Notes under the pieces: model-generated
What the model saw: the letters and a program-made list of their open reading frames with translations, nothing else
Told to the model about the DNA's origin: nothing
The model's database searches: none
In this document: positions 1 to 10,965 of the stretch, one piece after another
How the letters are laid out: every line of letters begins with the position of its first letter
Numbering within the stretch: position 1 is the first letter of the stretch
Assembly (NCBI GenBank): GCA_034440575.1
Contig: JAOTOL010001463.1
Coordinates: 322,001-386,000 of the forward strand
Direction of reading: 5' to 3'
DNA length: 64,000 nt
Source: Imbricaverruca yamaguchii
Lineage: Eukaryota > Arthropoda > Thecostraca > Neoverrucidae
Translations under genes and position numbers: made by a program

Positions 1-485
1 TCTCGCTTAATTTTGTTCTGCCTGCAACCGTTCAGTGCAACATCTTGCATCGCACTGACCCTAGTTGCTCGGTCGGCCGGCCTCGAAGTGCGTATATTAC
101 ATTTCATGACATAGCCGCGTGGTCGGCGCCTGGTAGGCTGGCCCTTCAGGTGCCAGCTGGACTGGCACCGACTCTGTTTCGTCATACAAGCTTTTCCTCA
201 CACAAAACGCGCGCACTTCAATGCAGACAATATGATGAAAGCTGCTAATATATAGATCAATCGACCCGGTTGAATTCTGAGTGCATAGATTATAGCTTTA
301 GACGCTTTTACAAAGACGTTATCAAGGCTAGCAGCGTGTGACGGCCGGGCCGGGTTGGGCCAGTTCGCTTGGATGAGCATGTGTTGTATGTACATACACG
401 TTCCGAACAGACTCTCGGGCCACACCCTCGCTCGTAAGAACAGGATGCACCAGTGACGTACCTGCTCATCGCTGGCGTAGCAACT
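1..485. other. No gene recognised
   Basis: Mixed-composition sequence with only short unassigned open frames on both strands. I see no domain, transposon end or RNA gene. It leads directly into the 51-bp tandem array. Confidence 0.5.
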
Positions 486-850
486 GTGACGTCACTAACG
501 TATCCTGTTCATCGCCCATATGAACAGAATGTACTAGTGACGCCACTAAAATATCCTGCTTATCGCCTATATGAACAGAATGTACTAGCGACGCCACTAA
601 CGTATCCTGTTCATCGCCCATATGAACAGAATGTACTAGTGACGCCACTAAAATATCCTGCTTATCGCCTATATGAACAGAATGTACTAGCGACGCCACT
701 AACGTATCCTGTTCATCGCCCATATGAACAGAATGTGCCAGTGACGCTACTAACGTATCCTGTTCATCGCCCATATGAACAGAATGTGCCAGTGACGCCA
801 CTAACTTATCCTGTTTATCGCCCATGTGAACAGGACGGACCGGTGACGAG
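486..850. repeat. 51-bp minisatellite, about 7 copies, partly dimeric
   Basis: Seven head-to-tail copies start at about 486, 537, 588, 639, 690, 741 and 792. Each contains a CATATGAACAGAATGT core. Two unit types alternate in the first half: type A carries TATCCTGTTCATCGCCCAT and type B carries TATCCTGCTTATCGCCTAT, in the order A-B-A-B-A-A-A. The two B copies (537-587 and 639-689) are identical, which points to recent duplication of a 102-bp dimer. Because 51 is a multiple of three and the unit lacks stops, both strands stay open with a 17-residue period. I read those open frames as artefacts. Confidence 0.93.
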
Positions 851-1739
851 GGGATCAGCCAAATAGAGGTGTGGAATATACACTCGATATAAAATTTGTG
901 ATGGACGAAAAAGGTTCCAATAAATGGCATCTGGTGTAGGAAGGAGTTGGGGCACTATATGGGAAATGAACGAAACCATATTTACTCCGTGCTCACACAT
1001 GATTGGATCCCACTATGGTCAAACAGGTGCGATGAAATGGCCACGGAGCAGGTAGGCCTGCGCAGGAAAGGCGGAACATGTTGGCTGACTGGCCTCGCAA
1101 AGACAGCACCTAACTCGGGCGCACCAAGTGACCCCATCGGTTTGATGAGGTCGCATCTCCTGCAGTCAGGGCGCCAATGTTCCAGCCCGCCACACGCCCA
1201 ACTTGGACCATCTGGCGACCAACTGTGACCACCGAGTCGGCTCGGGGTAGGTTAGGGTGGACGGCAGACAGACTCGGCCGCCGACAGACCACCGCCCATT
1301 GATCGTGAACGGACTGAGGCCGCAGACACGCTCACTGCTGATCTTCTGTGGATGACGACAACCGCTGACTGTTTGGGGCGTGCAAGTCATCACTAACTAT
1401 CTGGACAGAGGTCAACATTCACAGCAGTAGAGTAGGCGCCACCACGTCACGATGAAAGATGTGGAGAGAAGACATGACCACAAGTTATCTGCAAAGTATG
1501 GGTGACCAAGGGCCATCTGTGCAGAGGGGTAGTCATCCATCATCTGGGGAAGCGAGATCACCACTCACCATTTGAACTGGGTCCGTGCCCGGCTCCATTT
1601 TGAGTCGCGACGGCGTTGGAAGCCGGCCTGGCAGCGCCGACTGGCGGTCCAGCTGCGTAGTCAGCCACGACATGAGGTCATCCTCAGACGCTCCGGGCAT
1701 CACACCGGCCGCGTTCGCGCACACTGTGAACCGGCGCAA
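851..1739. other. No gene recognised
   Basis: Unique-looking sequence between two tandem arrays. Open frames are short and overlap on both strands, and none resembles a known domain. Confidence 0.45.
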
Positions 1740-2075
1740 GGTCAGGTCGGGTCAAGTTGGGTCAGGTCGGGTCAGGTCGGGTCAGGTCGGGTCAGGTCGG
1801 GTCAGGTCGGGTCAGGTCGGGTCAGGTCGGGTCAGGTCGGGTCAGGTCTGGTCTGGTCGGGTCAGGTCGGGTCAGGTCGGGTTGGGCCACATCTGGTCAG
1901 GTATGGTCGACGTCGAGTCAGGTTGGTTCAAGTAAACTGCAAGTAGAGTTTAAGTCGCGTAAGGTCACATCAAGTGAGGCTCGTTAAGGTCACATCAAGA
2001 ATGAGGCTCGGTCGGATAAAGTCGGCTGAGGTTGGATGAGGTCGGATGGGGTCGGGTGAACTTATGTGAAGTTGA
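1740..2075. repeat. 10-bp G-rich array (GGGTCAGGTC), decaying downstream
   Basis: From 1740 to about 1885 the decamer GGGTCAGGTC is repeated almost perfectly, roughly 14 times. It then decays into variants such as GGTCGGATGAG up to about 2075. All three forward frames are open through the perfect part and give VRSGQVGSGR-type peptides, which reflects repeat composition and not a gene. Shorter runs of the same GTCAGGTC motif recur near 43,230 and 48,770. Confidence 0.92.
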
Positions 2076-2079
2076 ACAT

Positions 2080-2650
2080 GATTGGATGATGCACGTGCAT
2101 GGATGAAGTCGGGCAAGGCCAAATAATTCAAAATGAGACAGTGTAGTGAGATTGCATGTGAGGTAGCACTGGTACTAGCTCCAGGATGCCGACAGATGAG
2201 TCATCCAGTGCGGCGACCTCGTAACCGAGACGGGCCGGCCGGATACGTGGCGTGGTGGGGCGTGTGCGGGATGGACCAATCAGCGATCGGGGGTGTCGGA
2301 AGCGCGGGAGCGGTGTCGAGTTGACCTGGGAGGGTGTGGGCTGTGCCGGGGCCAGTCTGGTTACCGCCGATCGCTGAGGAATACACGGTGCTAGCATCAA
2401 GGTTTTCTCTTCGTGAACTATAGACACATTAATACATGTGGCTACGTAGCATCGGCTGACGTAAAGTGGGTTCGGGTGAATTTGGATAATATGATCAGGA
2501 AACTAAGATATGGTGAGGTTTGCTGAGCTGAAGTGAAATTGGTTCAAGTCAAATGAGGGGCATGATGAGGCCGGGTGAACAGATTGCAAGCGTCATGGCA
2601 GATCTGGCGCACATATGGTCTAACTGCAAAGCAAGAGAGGGCAGCTCGTG
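2080..2650. other. No gene recognised
   Basis: No domain or repeat boundary seen. Open frames of 60-100 codons overlap on opposite strands, as expected by chance at this base composition. Confidence 0.45.
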
Positions 2651-2654
2651 TGCT

Positions 2655-2815
2655 GTTTTGAATTTAAAAAACACATTTGGTTCGGCTAGACATGAACGTA
2701 CTGCCAATTCAATTAGTGCGATATTATTAACTGCTAATTTGTGCTTCAATCGGGTGGTTTTTGCTGCCAAGACCGATTGTATTATTACGTCATCTTGGCT
2801 CCTTTAGCATAATTT
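2655..2815. repeat. Local duplication A, copy 1 (about 160 bp)
   Basis: This stretch matches 3119-3280 closely and in the same orientation. Shared blocks include TTTTTGCTGCCAAGACCGAT and TATTATTACGTCATCTT. Differences are scattered substitutions and small indels, so the duplication is not recent. No coding potential is evident. Confidence 0.8.
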
Positions 2816-3118
2816 GCAGTATTTGCAATGCAGACAAGACGGAATGACTGACTTGATGAAGCCAACTCGAGTCCACGCCACCACTGAAGCGAGGGGTGAG
2901 GGGCGAGTGTAGAGTCGCGACCGATCGACCTGAGCCGAGTTGGCGGGCGCATGGTCAGGTATGAAGACAGGTATAAAATCAATGACTGCTCGAGACATCG
3001 TCACCACATCGGTATCCCGGCGCGGAGGTCTAATAACGTTATATCCGGATGGCCTGAGTGATCTTGTGGTGCCAAAGTCAATTGGGTGGAGTAAAAAGAA
3101 TACTTCTTAACGAATGCA

Positions 3119-3280
3119 TGTTTGAAAAAACTACATATTTGGTTCAGCTAGACATGAACGTATTGTCAATTAAATTAGCACGATATTATAAACTGCTGAT
3201 TAGTGTTTCATTTATGTGGTTTTTGCTGCCAAGACCGATCGTATTATTACGTCATCTTCGCTCCCTTGGCAGAATCAGAT
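3119..3280. repeat. Local duplication A, copy 2 (about 160 bp)
   Basis: Partner of 2655-2815, about 460 bp downstream in direct orientation. The copies share CTAGACATGAACGTA and TTTTTGCTGCCAAGACCGAT. It could be two insertions of one dispersed element or an old tandem duplication; only these two copies are visible here. Confidence 0.8.
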
Positions 3281-3740
3281 CTCGGCGATAATGATAATCC
3301 GGGTGAGGATTTGATGACCATGGTGAAAACATGGCGGAAAACCCTGGCGAAAAAGATTCGACTTACTTCGCTTACTCCCTGGGTGTATGTTTGGAGTTCG
3401 AGGCGCTTTTAGGGTGCTATTATAAAATATTTGATATGTCATCAATGCATCCGAACAAATCTCGGTATTCTAAAAGCGCGAGTTGTTGGCATCTTCCTTG
3501 AGTGATGAAGTGAGATAAATAAGTGATTCAAAGGGAATAAGAGCTCAAGGGAGGATACTTCGAAAAAGCATCCTCCCCTTGATCCTTCGAAGAAAAATGG
3601 CGTCCCTCCAGACAAGTGCCCTATAACAATTATTTGATCCACCTCTGGCTCAGAGGGCTTAGAGGCCATGGAGTGATTTCGGTTTGGCTGTAGACTCAAG
3701 GGTGCGTGACCAGGCAATTAATACACTACAGACAACTTGG
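3281..3740. other. No gene recognised
   Basis: Spacer between the two local duplications. No supported feature. Confidence 0.4.
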
Positions 3741-3819
3741 AGACTAGGATGCTTGAGTTGCATTAATGGACCTACAGAATGGTGAGTGAAAGAGGTCCCA
3801 CCCAAGCTATGATATATTG

Positions 3820-3900
3820 AAGTGCGGCTGTCACGAGTGCGACTTCGAGGGCCTGAAGAGGAAGCTGAAGCGTCATCAGGATAGGAAGCACACTGGTTCC
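3820..3900 (+). CDS. C2H2 zinc-finger-like module, copy 1 (fragment)
   Basis: The plus-strand frame starting at 3820 encodes one C2H2-type finger with spacing C-x2-C-x11-H-x4-H, containing CHECDFEG and RHQDRKH, followed by HTGS, which resembles a shortened inter-finger linker. The frame has no upstream ATG close by and runs on to a stop at 4006-4008 without another finger. QDRKHTGS is repeated 13 codons later by a small internal duplication. The whole segment is duplicated at about 4440-4583. Such a finger could bind DNA, RNA or protein, but a single isolated one does not show function. It could be an exon of a multi-finger gene, a pseudogene, or chance within a repeat. Confidence 0.35.
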
Positions 3901-4503
3901 AATGAAGGAAACACACAGGATAGGAAACATACTGGTTCACTTAAATTTCATGTTCCAATGAAGCTTAAGAATCAAGCTTTTGTAGCAGCAGGAAATTGGG
4001 CTAGCTAAAGGTGTTCTTATATTGAAGATGAGGATGAAATGTGGGAGTGCTTGCTTAGATGAGTTGTTCATACATTACATTATGGTTACTTATATGCCAT
4101 TTACTTTAAACCTTTGCCCATTAGAACGTAATGTATTTATGGATAGTCAGTGCTTTCAGACTCATTTCAATATTATTGTTTCATTTCAGGTTCATTCATT
4201 TTCATGTGGGCAATCAATTAAAATCATGTCAATTAAAAATCTTGATATTTCATCATGAAGGGTGGAAATGAAGCATTCACTGGGGGGAGGGGGTGCAGTC
4301 AAGACTTAAGGGAAGGGGCCCGACCAAAAGAAATGTGATAAAATGGAGACGACCGCTTTGAAGGCGCAAAGCGCGCCAAATTTCTGGTTTTACGTGGTGC
4401 ATATCTTAAAAAAAACAATTCGATCTTGTGTATTTGGGGTGTTTGGACTGTATTAATGAATTGACAGAATAGTGAGGGAAAGAGATCCTATCCATGTTAT
4501 GAC

Positions 4504-4653
4504 ATGATGAAATGCGGCTGTCCCGAGTGCGACTACGAGGGCGTGAAGAAGAGGCTGAAGCACTATCATGATAGGAAGCATGGTGACCTAACTCAGACAA
4601 ATATGTTCATCTCGTGGGAGGTAGAGGGTGTAATGGAGCTGACTTTGGTTTAG
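4504..4653 (+). CDS. C2H2 zinc-finger-like module, copy 2 (49-codon frame)
   Basis: An ATG-initiated frame of 49 codons carries CPECDYEG...HYHDRKH, a finger with canonical C-x2-C-x12-H-x3-H spacing. It is the diverged partner of the module at 3820-3900. Homology extends upstream to about 4440 through GGGAAAGAGATCC, against GTGAAAGAGGTCC in copy 1. Both Cys and both zinc His positions are kept although the His-side codons differ (CGT-CAT-CAG versus CAC-TAT-CAT). That is compatible with some coding constraint but proves little at this length. No splice sites or neighbouring fingers are obvious. Confidence 0.35.
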   Translation: MMKCGCPECDYEGVKKRLKHYHDRKHGDLTQTNMFISWEVEGVMELTLV

Positions 4654-5195
4654 AGTAAGTAAGAGCTCTACGGGATTTGACTGGTGAACTGGTAGATGAC
4701 TTTTACTTTGCAAACCTCTGCCCCGGTGACCAATGTGCAGCTGACAACAATAAGACCTCTGCATCACCAGGTGCTTGTGGTAGCACATAGCGAGTACGGT
4801 AGCTGGACACAATGATGAATGGAATAAATATAGCCTAGCAGCTGCAGTGCATGGTGGCATGCAAACACTGTCCACTGACTGGTAAAGGCCATTACCCAGG
4901 AACGTCACAACAAAGAAACGTGGTGGAAAAGACACCAACTGTGTTTTTAGTTTATTTCTGGTGACATTGTGAGAGAGATTACATGGCAAGGTATGAGTGT
5001 GTGATAGTATTAGAACACTTGCATGCACAGTTGGTATGGAGTTGGGTGGCCAATGGTCATAAGCAATGTTCTTTGGCATTCAGCGAGCAGTCCTTACCTT
5101 TAAACATCTTAGGTTCCTTGAAAATAATTTAATCTGAAAAGAAAACGAAACTTATCAGCGCAACGAAACCACTTGTGCAATTATCCATTGCATAA
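4654..5195. other. No gene recognised
   Basis: The reverse-strand frame at 4588-5079 is the longest here (163 codons), but it overlaps zinc-finger copy 2 and resembles no known protein. Confidence 0.4.
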
Positions 5196-5410
5196 CCAAC
5201 ATCACTACACTCGTCGGCATTATATACATCACTATGACCAACATCACTATGATCAACATCACTATGATCAACATCACCATCGGGACCATGAATACACAAT
5301 CATTGGCAACATTGCCATAACCAACATCATCATAACCATCATTGCCATTTCCAACATCACCACAACCAACATCACCATAACAAACATGATCACAACCAAC
5401 ATAATGCATT
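5196..5410. repeat. Degenerate ~15-bp CAACATCAC satellite
   Basis: Variants of AACCAACATCACCAT and ATGATCAACATCACT follow one another for about 210 bp. The unit length is a multiple of three, so His/Tyr/Asn-rich and Val/Met-rich frames stay open on the two strands. These are repeat artefacts. Confidence 0.8.
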
Positions 5411-6639
5411 TTAATGTAATCGCAATGTCTTGGAATGCGAAAGAAGTACCAAAGGAGAATATGCAGTGCATGCATGGTGGGATATCATTTTGCATATATT
5501 GTTAGGTGCACAAGTGCAACCAAAATGTGTGCGAAAGAAAACAACCAATGCAGTCGCGTAGAATGGAGACGGACCAATCCATTGATATGCGCAATCAAAC
5601 AACTAAACACTGAGCACGGCAGTTGATGTTAGTTGACTTTCGTAAAAAGAAACTACCCATATCACGTTATTGAATCGATGTGTATCAACGGCAATAAAGA
5701 TAGTTCAGTATTTAACATTTTAGTGCAGTGGTATATTACGAGGAATTGCTAAACTTACCTATGCAGACAGAATCTCATCAGCATGCTACTCCGCATCATA
5801 GATCTGCAACCAGAAGACAATGCACGTAAGACTGTTGCCCTCGACTTCTTCGAAGCACCCAACAAACGTATTATCACTAGTATTATATAATATTACAACT
5901 GGACAGAACGATTCTGTCACAAGGCTCAACATGTAAATCTGAATATTTCATGTTAGTAACAGGCATCTACTTTCCGTTAATCTTAGGCGGTAATGGTCTC
6001 TAGATTTCATCCATTTCTACTGGACGATATACGTCAACGTTTCTACAGATTTGATTTCCCCATAAGAAATAATATCCACCAGAATAGCACGTGACACGGC
6101 GTATGGGAAAGGCAGACAAACAGGATTCTGCCCCTGTGTGGCTGAAAGTTCACATTTACGCGACACCGTGTGCTACAAACGTCACTGTGACACCCATTCG
6201 CTGGCCACAAACCGAAACCGCGGATTAGGAGAGGGGGATGGGGCTATGCTCATTGACCGCGATACGGGTCGTGACAGGACATCCAGAAGCTGTTTCAATT
6301 ATTACATATTTCGACACACGTCCAATGCCGATGCATCTCTTCGAGCGTCCCATCCCTCCTCCACGCACACAAACAAACAACATGAAATAGCACACCTGCA
6401 CATGCGAGTACATTGCAGTGATGGATTCATGACTTGAAGCGATCAGAGACCGTCGCGGCCGTCATCTGTGTGTACGGAAGCAGCGCTACGTTTCTTGTCA
6501 CCAAGCGATAGCTGAGAGAAACAAGGCCACCGTCGAAATACGCGCGCAACTATGGCGCGTCTGGTTTCGCGATACGCGGGTCGCACACGACTCCCTGCGA
6601 TACTGCCTCGACGTCAGCGAGGCGAGAGTAATCAGTAGA
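5411..6639. other. No gene recognised
   Basis: No domains or transposon ends seen. Just before the LINE starts, ATCAGTAGA is repeated with a 10-bp period at about 6632-6650, close to where the retrotransposon similarity begins. Confidence 0.4.
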
Positions 6640-6652
6640 GATCAGTAGAAAC

Positions 6653-8401
6653 TTTCAGAGGAAGTGCCTTATTCTTGGTGACTTTAATCTAAAAGGATAT
6701 GAAAATGCTGGTGCTGGCCCCCCATCATTCAAAATGTTTAGGAAATGCCTTGAAGAGGACCTGTTCTTACACCAGTTTGTATCGGAGCCTACCAGGCATG
6801 GCTCATTCTTGGACCTTGTATTCTCGGATTTAAGTGACTTGGTTCAAGACTTGACTGTAGGAGAAACTCTGGGAAGAAGTGACCATAACATAGTTAGATT
6901 CAAGGCACATGTAGTGGAAATTATTAAGGATAATTTGGTAAAGGTTCCAAATTTCAACAGAGCAGACTTTGACTGCATGAGAGCGGCTTTAAGTGCCATC
7001 AGATGGAAAGAAGAAATCTCCAATTTAAATGCCTGTGAAATGTGGGAAAAGTTCAAATCTTACTTGAAGGAAATTCAGTTTAGACATGTCCCCCAAAGGC
7101 AAAGACGTAAAAGAGGGGTAGGAAAACCAGCATGGCTTACACCAGACTTGGTAAAAGCAATTACGGCTAAGAAAACTGCATTTAGAGTCTTTAAAGAAGC
7201 TTCAAATGTCGTTAATCTAAAGGCGTATCGAAAAGCTAGAGACACTGTGAAGCAAAAAACCAGAGCAGCAAAGCGAGCAAATGAACTGGATTTAGCTAGA
7301 AACTGTAATGTGGACAGTAAACAGTTCTTTAGTTTCTACAAGCTGAGTAAAGTTTCTAGCACAATTGGTCCACTGGAAGTAAATGGGACTACATTGGGTG
7401 AAGATAGTGAGATGGTTGAGGAGCTGAGCAAGCAGTTTAAATCAGTGTTTACATTGGAAGATATGACCAATCTGCCGACTGTACACCATAGTTCAGTGAC
7501 ATGTGATCTGATAAATGATGTTGATTTCATTGATAGTGATGTTGTTTACAATCATATCAGGAAAATAAAGCCAAACAAGGCAGCAGGATCTGATGAAATT
7601 TATGCTAGGGTGTTGCGGGAAACTGAAAAGGAACTGGCATTTCCACTTAGTATAATATATTGTAGATCAGTTTCACAAAATGAAATTCCAACCGATTGGA
7701 AAAGGGCAAATATAGTTCCTATTTTCAAGAAAGGAGAAAGAGGGAAAGTTGAAAGCAATAGGCCAGTAAGTCTCACATCCCTAGTCTGCAAGGTACTCGA
7801 ATCAATTATCAAGGATAGAACCGTTAGCTATCTGGAATGTAGCAGATTGATTCAAGATACTCAACATGGGTTTAGAAAAAGACGATCGTGTCTCACAAAT
7901 CTCTTGGACTTTTTGAACTTCGCCACAGAACAATTTGATCAGGGAAATCAGGTTGATGTAGCATATCTTGACTTTAGTAAGGCCTTTGACAAGGTACCCC
8001 ATAAACGGTTAATGATGCAGCTTCAGTCCCATGGTATTGCAGGAAGCATCTTAAAATGGATAGAGTTGTGGCTTTCAGATAGACAGCAAAGAGTGATCCT
8101 AAATGGTACAAAGTCATCATGGCAAAATGTTCTTAGTCGAGTCCCCCAGGGGTCAGTACTGGGGCCACTACTGTTCATTATATTTGTAAATAACGTTGAA
8201 AGTGGCCTAAGCAGTAAAGTTTTGAAATTTGCGGATTATTTGAAGGTTTTTAGAGCAGTAACAGGTCAAGAGGAGCATATCTCGCTGCAAAAAGACTTAG
8301 ACGAACTTGTGAAGTGGTCCGAAGAATGGCAAATGAAATTTAATTTTGATAAGTGCAAAATCATGCATGTAGGTAAGCAGCATATGAAGGCTCCATATTG
8401 A
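6653..8401 (+). pseudogene. LINE ORF2 remnant: endonuclease C-terminus plus reverse transcriptase
   Basis: The open frame extends upstream of the ATG at 6734 to about 6653 and encodes CLILGDFN, the GDFN motif of an AP-type endonuclease, then GRSDHNI (SDH motif). Counting residues from 6734, the reverse transcriptase contains KAAGSDEI, WKRANIVPIFKKG, HGFRKRRSC, motif A LDFSKAFD (Asp413), motif B RVPQGSVLGPLLF (Pro471) and motif C FADY. In motif C the second catalytic Asp is replaced by Tyr (TAT at 8237-8239). The frame ends at a TGA at 8399-8401, before the C-terminal extension. The enzyme would copy element RNA at a nicked target, but this copy cannot be active. Confidence 0.87.
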
Positions 8402-9083
8402 TGGGTGGCCAAGTGCTATCAGTGACTCAACAGGATAATGATTTAGGTGTTATTCTAAACACAAAATTGGGGGCATCAGAACAGACCAAGGAAGCCAGGA
8501 AGAAGGTACTGAGAATGCTCGGGGCAATGAATATCATACAGTATGTATCATACAAAAATATCATAATATATCATACAGAAGTGAGGAAGTCCTCAGGAAG
8601 CTTTACTGTCCATATGTCAGGCCACATTTGGAATACTGCATCCAAGCTTGGTCTCCTAGCTATGAAAAAGATTGTTGGCTTTTAGAGAGAGTACAAAAGA
8701 GGGCTACAAAAATGGTTAATGGCATAAGCAACCTGGCATATGAGGAAAGATTGAAGAAATTGATTATGTTTTCACTTAGATATAGAAGGCTGAGAGGAGA
8801 TCTCGAGGTTTTTAAATTTGTCCATGGTCTGGAGAGGGGATACCTTGGGGAAATGTTTGAATTGAACAGAAATGATGCAATTAGAGGTCATAAATTCAAA
8901 ATTAAAGTTAACCACAGCACAATAAGGTTAAGGCAAACTTTCTTCACCAACAGGGTAGTAGAACACTGGAACCAGCTGCCAGAAAACATTGTCAGTAGCA
9001 GCACATTGAACATCTTTAAAAACAGCATAGACAATCATTATAAGAATAGAGGGCTTGCTTTTCAGTATTACAGGGAGGGCTGA
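8402..9083 (+). pseudogene. LINE ORF2 C-terminal extension, split over two frames
   Basis: One frame (from about 8398) gives DNDLGVILNTKL and related residues. After a further shift, another (to the stop at 9081-9083) gives LEYCIQAWSPSYEKD, LLERVQKRATKM, NLAYEERLKKL and RRLRGDLEVFKFV. These are the usual motifs after the reverse transcriptase of CR1/Jockey-type elements. The shift falls in the PHLEYC region, where one frame reads VHMSGHIWNT. This is the continuation of the upstream pseudogene. Confidence 0.85.
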
Positions 9084-9164
9084 TTGACAGATTTGGTGGG
9101 CAACTGGTTCAGTGTACAGAGTGCAACCAAGAAGGGCCCTTGTGGCTCATAGTTGCACTAATAT

Positions 9165-9185
9165 TTTATGTCTTTATGTCTTTAT
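9165..9185 (+). repeat. 3'-terminal octamer repeats of the CR1-like element
   Basis: TTTATGTC occurs twice in tandem, followed by a partial third copy (TTTAT). It lies at the point where element similarity ends. Short 8-bp tandem repeats mark the 3' end of CR1-clade elements, where they take part in target priming. Confidence 0.75.
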
Positions 9186-9187
9186 CA

Positions 9188-10225
9188 GAGGCAACCCGAG
9201 ACATTTTGGTGACTGATCTCGGCGCGCGAAAATCAGGCAGCTATGGCCGAATCGCTACAGCACTAGGACGGGATCAACCGCCTTATCGGAGCTGAGGTGG
9301 ATCAAGGATCGTGACAGGTCCCTGCCGTACAACTCTACACAGGTCCGACCGAATCAGCCAGACTGTCGGTCAGTCCGCGCCACATGCTCACCGACAGTCA
9401 TTCGTCGGCGTATGTTATCGATGTTGGAGCAAGGCATTAGGGCAACCATGGCGACGCAAACAAACCGAACAGAAATGTCGTGTCAAGCTGATATCTCCCA
9501 AGTCAATGTCGTGTTGTCGCCACCGGGATTCCTCCGCTTACGGGTCACTTGAGTCACCGGTGTGTACATGCGCTGCGTGAACACGAACCCCAGAGAGAGG
9601 GTGAACCACTGGACGCTGCTCGACCATGCCCGCTGTCCGCGCTCTATGAGTACAAAACGTGGCACGTATCCGTGAGCCCTGTTTGGCTGTGTTTACGTAT
9701 ACGCGAAAGTGTGTACATAAACACGTACATGTACGTAAGTGTTTACGTACACGCGAAGAAGTACTGATTTCGACTCGACACAGGCAGCATCAAGTATGCG
9801 TTGATTGGCATGGGCGTACGCCACGGAATCAGACACCGGCATCATATGGTGTGAACATCTGACGAATCAGAGGCTCATCCAAGTGGTGGTTTTAACACCC
9901 CCCCCCTCCCCGAAAAAAAATATATGCGCCAGATCAAACAGATATCATTTCATCACACAAAACAAGATATTTTCAGCTCTCGAAGTGCGTCGAAGGTAGT
10001 CGCTATTTCGTGACATTTGTTGTGGTCTGAATCTCTTTCAGAAAATCTTGGTTGTGCCCCTATGATGGATATTATTGTGTACTCCACAAGAATGGTAGCA
10101 ATACCGACAAGAGCTTCTCGTAGCAGATAAAGAGTCCCCTGTCAGATACATTACTCCAGAATTGGGAGTTAACAAGAACTGCGTATCGTGGATCACTGAC
10201 CAGCCTCTGTGGCAACTAATAGGCA
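9188..10225. other. No gene recognised
   Basis: Contains runs such as the C-rich tract near 9898-9908 and repeated TTTACGTA/ACGTACATG motifs at 9690-9760. No gene or transposon could be supported. Confidence 0.4.
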
Positions 10226-10560
10226 CGTGTGATGGTCCCTATGACAGCTTGCAGGCGAAAGTGGAAGTCGTGGGTCCCTGTGGCAGCTTACAGGCACAAC
10301 GGGAAGTGGCGGGCCCCCATGACACCTACATGCCCATGCAGTCGGTCTCCATGACATTCTACCAGTTCATGTGGAGGACTTCCATGGCAGATACAGGCAC
10401 TTTGTGATGGGCCTATATGCTAGCTACAGGCCCATGTGGTGGATGTCTGGCAACTAAAGGGCCATCCGGTAGACCTCCATGACAGCTGCAAACCCATGGG
10501 GCGGGGCTACGGCGAGCCATGGGACAGGGGCTGATGCATCTTGGTGATAATTATGCGGAG
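10226..10560. repeat. Degenerate tandem repeat, roughly 50 bp period
   Basis: Loosely repeated blocks such as GGTCCCTATGACAGCTTGCA, GGTCCCTGTGGCAGCTTACA and GGGCCATCCGGTAGACCTCC suggest an old, decayed minisatellite. Period and copy number are uncertain. Confidence 0.5.
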
Positions 10561-10609
10561 GTGAGGCAGTTCCATGCTATTTCATAGGACTGATGGCCTA
10601 GTGAAGGGC

Positions 10610-10965
10610 ACGGTCATCTCTGTAGTGACATCGGCCTCAGTCACTCCTGTAGTCGTCCTGGCCTCAGTCACTCCTCTGGTGGTCCAGGCTTCAGTCACTC
10701 TTGTAGTGACTCTGTCCATATTGACACCGACCCCAGTCACCCCTGTGGTGACCCTGACTCCAGTCACCCCTGTAGCAGGCCGGCCCCAGTCACCCCTGTG
10801 GTGACCCTGACTCCAGTCACCCCTGTAGCAGGCCGACTCCAGTCACCCCTGTGGTGACCCTGACTCCAGTCACCCCTGTAGCAGGCCGGCCCCAGTCACC
10901 CCTGTGGTGACCCTGACTCCAGTCACCCCTGTAGCAGGCCGGCCCCAGTCACCCCTGCGGTGACC
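10610..10965. repeat. 53-bp minisatellite (CAGTCACCCCTGT core)
   Basis: The clean part, from about 10,735, repeats every 53 bp. Each unit has two CAGTCACCCCTGT cores, followed by GGTGACCCTGACTC or by AGCAGGCCGG. Upstream, to about 10,610, only the CAGTCAC half-unit with variable spacers is kept. The array ends at a CpG-dense block. Confidence 0.9.

Larger units (their letters stand above)
6640..9187 (+). mobile_element. CR1-like non-LTR retrotransposon, 5'-truncated and dead
   Basis: The element begins inside the endonuclease domain, runs through reverse transcriptase and the C-terminal extension, and ends in a short 3' UTR with tandem octamers TTTATGTC. A 5' truncation, a 3' end made of a few 8-bp repeats and no poly(A) are features of the CR1 clade. 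The reading frame is broken at least twice, at about 8399 and between 8600 and 8630. The YADD-type catalytic box reads FADY. No convincing target-site duplication is visible. The lineage call rests on motif style; Rex1 or L2-like families are alternatives. Confidence 0.88.

Noticed and set aside
6640..9187. Target-site duplication ATCAG around the CR1-like element
   Set aside because: Five bases near both ends are too short and not positioned exactly at the junctions; CR1 elements often lack clear duplications.
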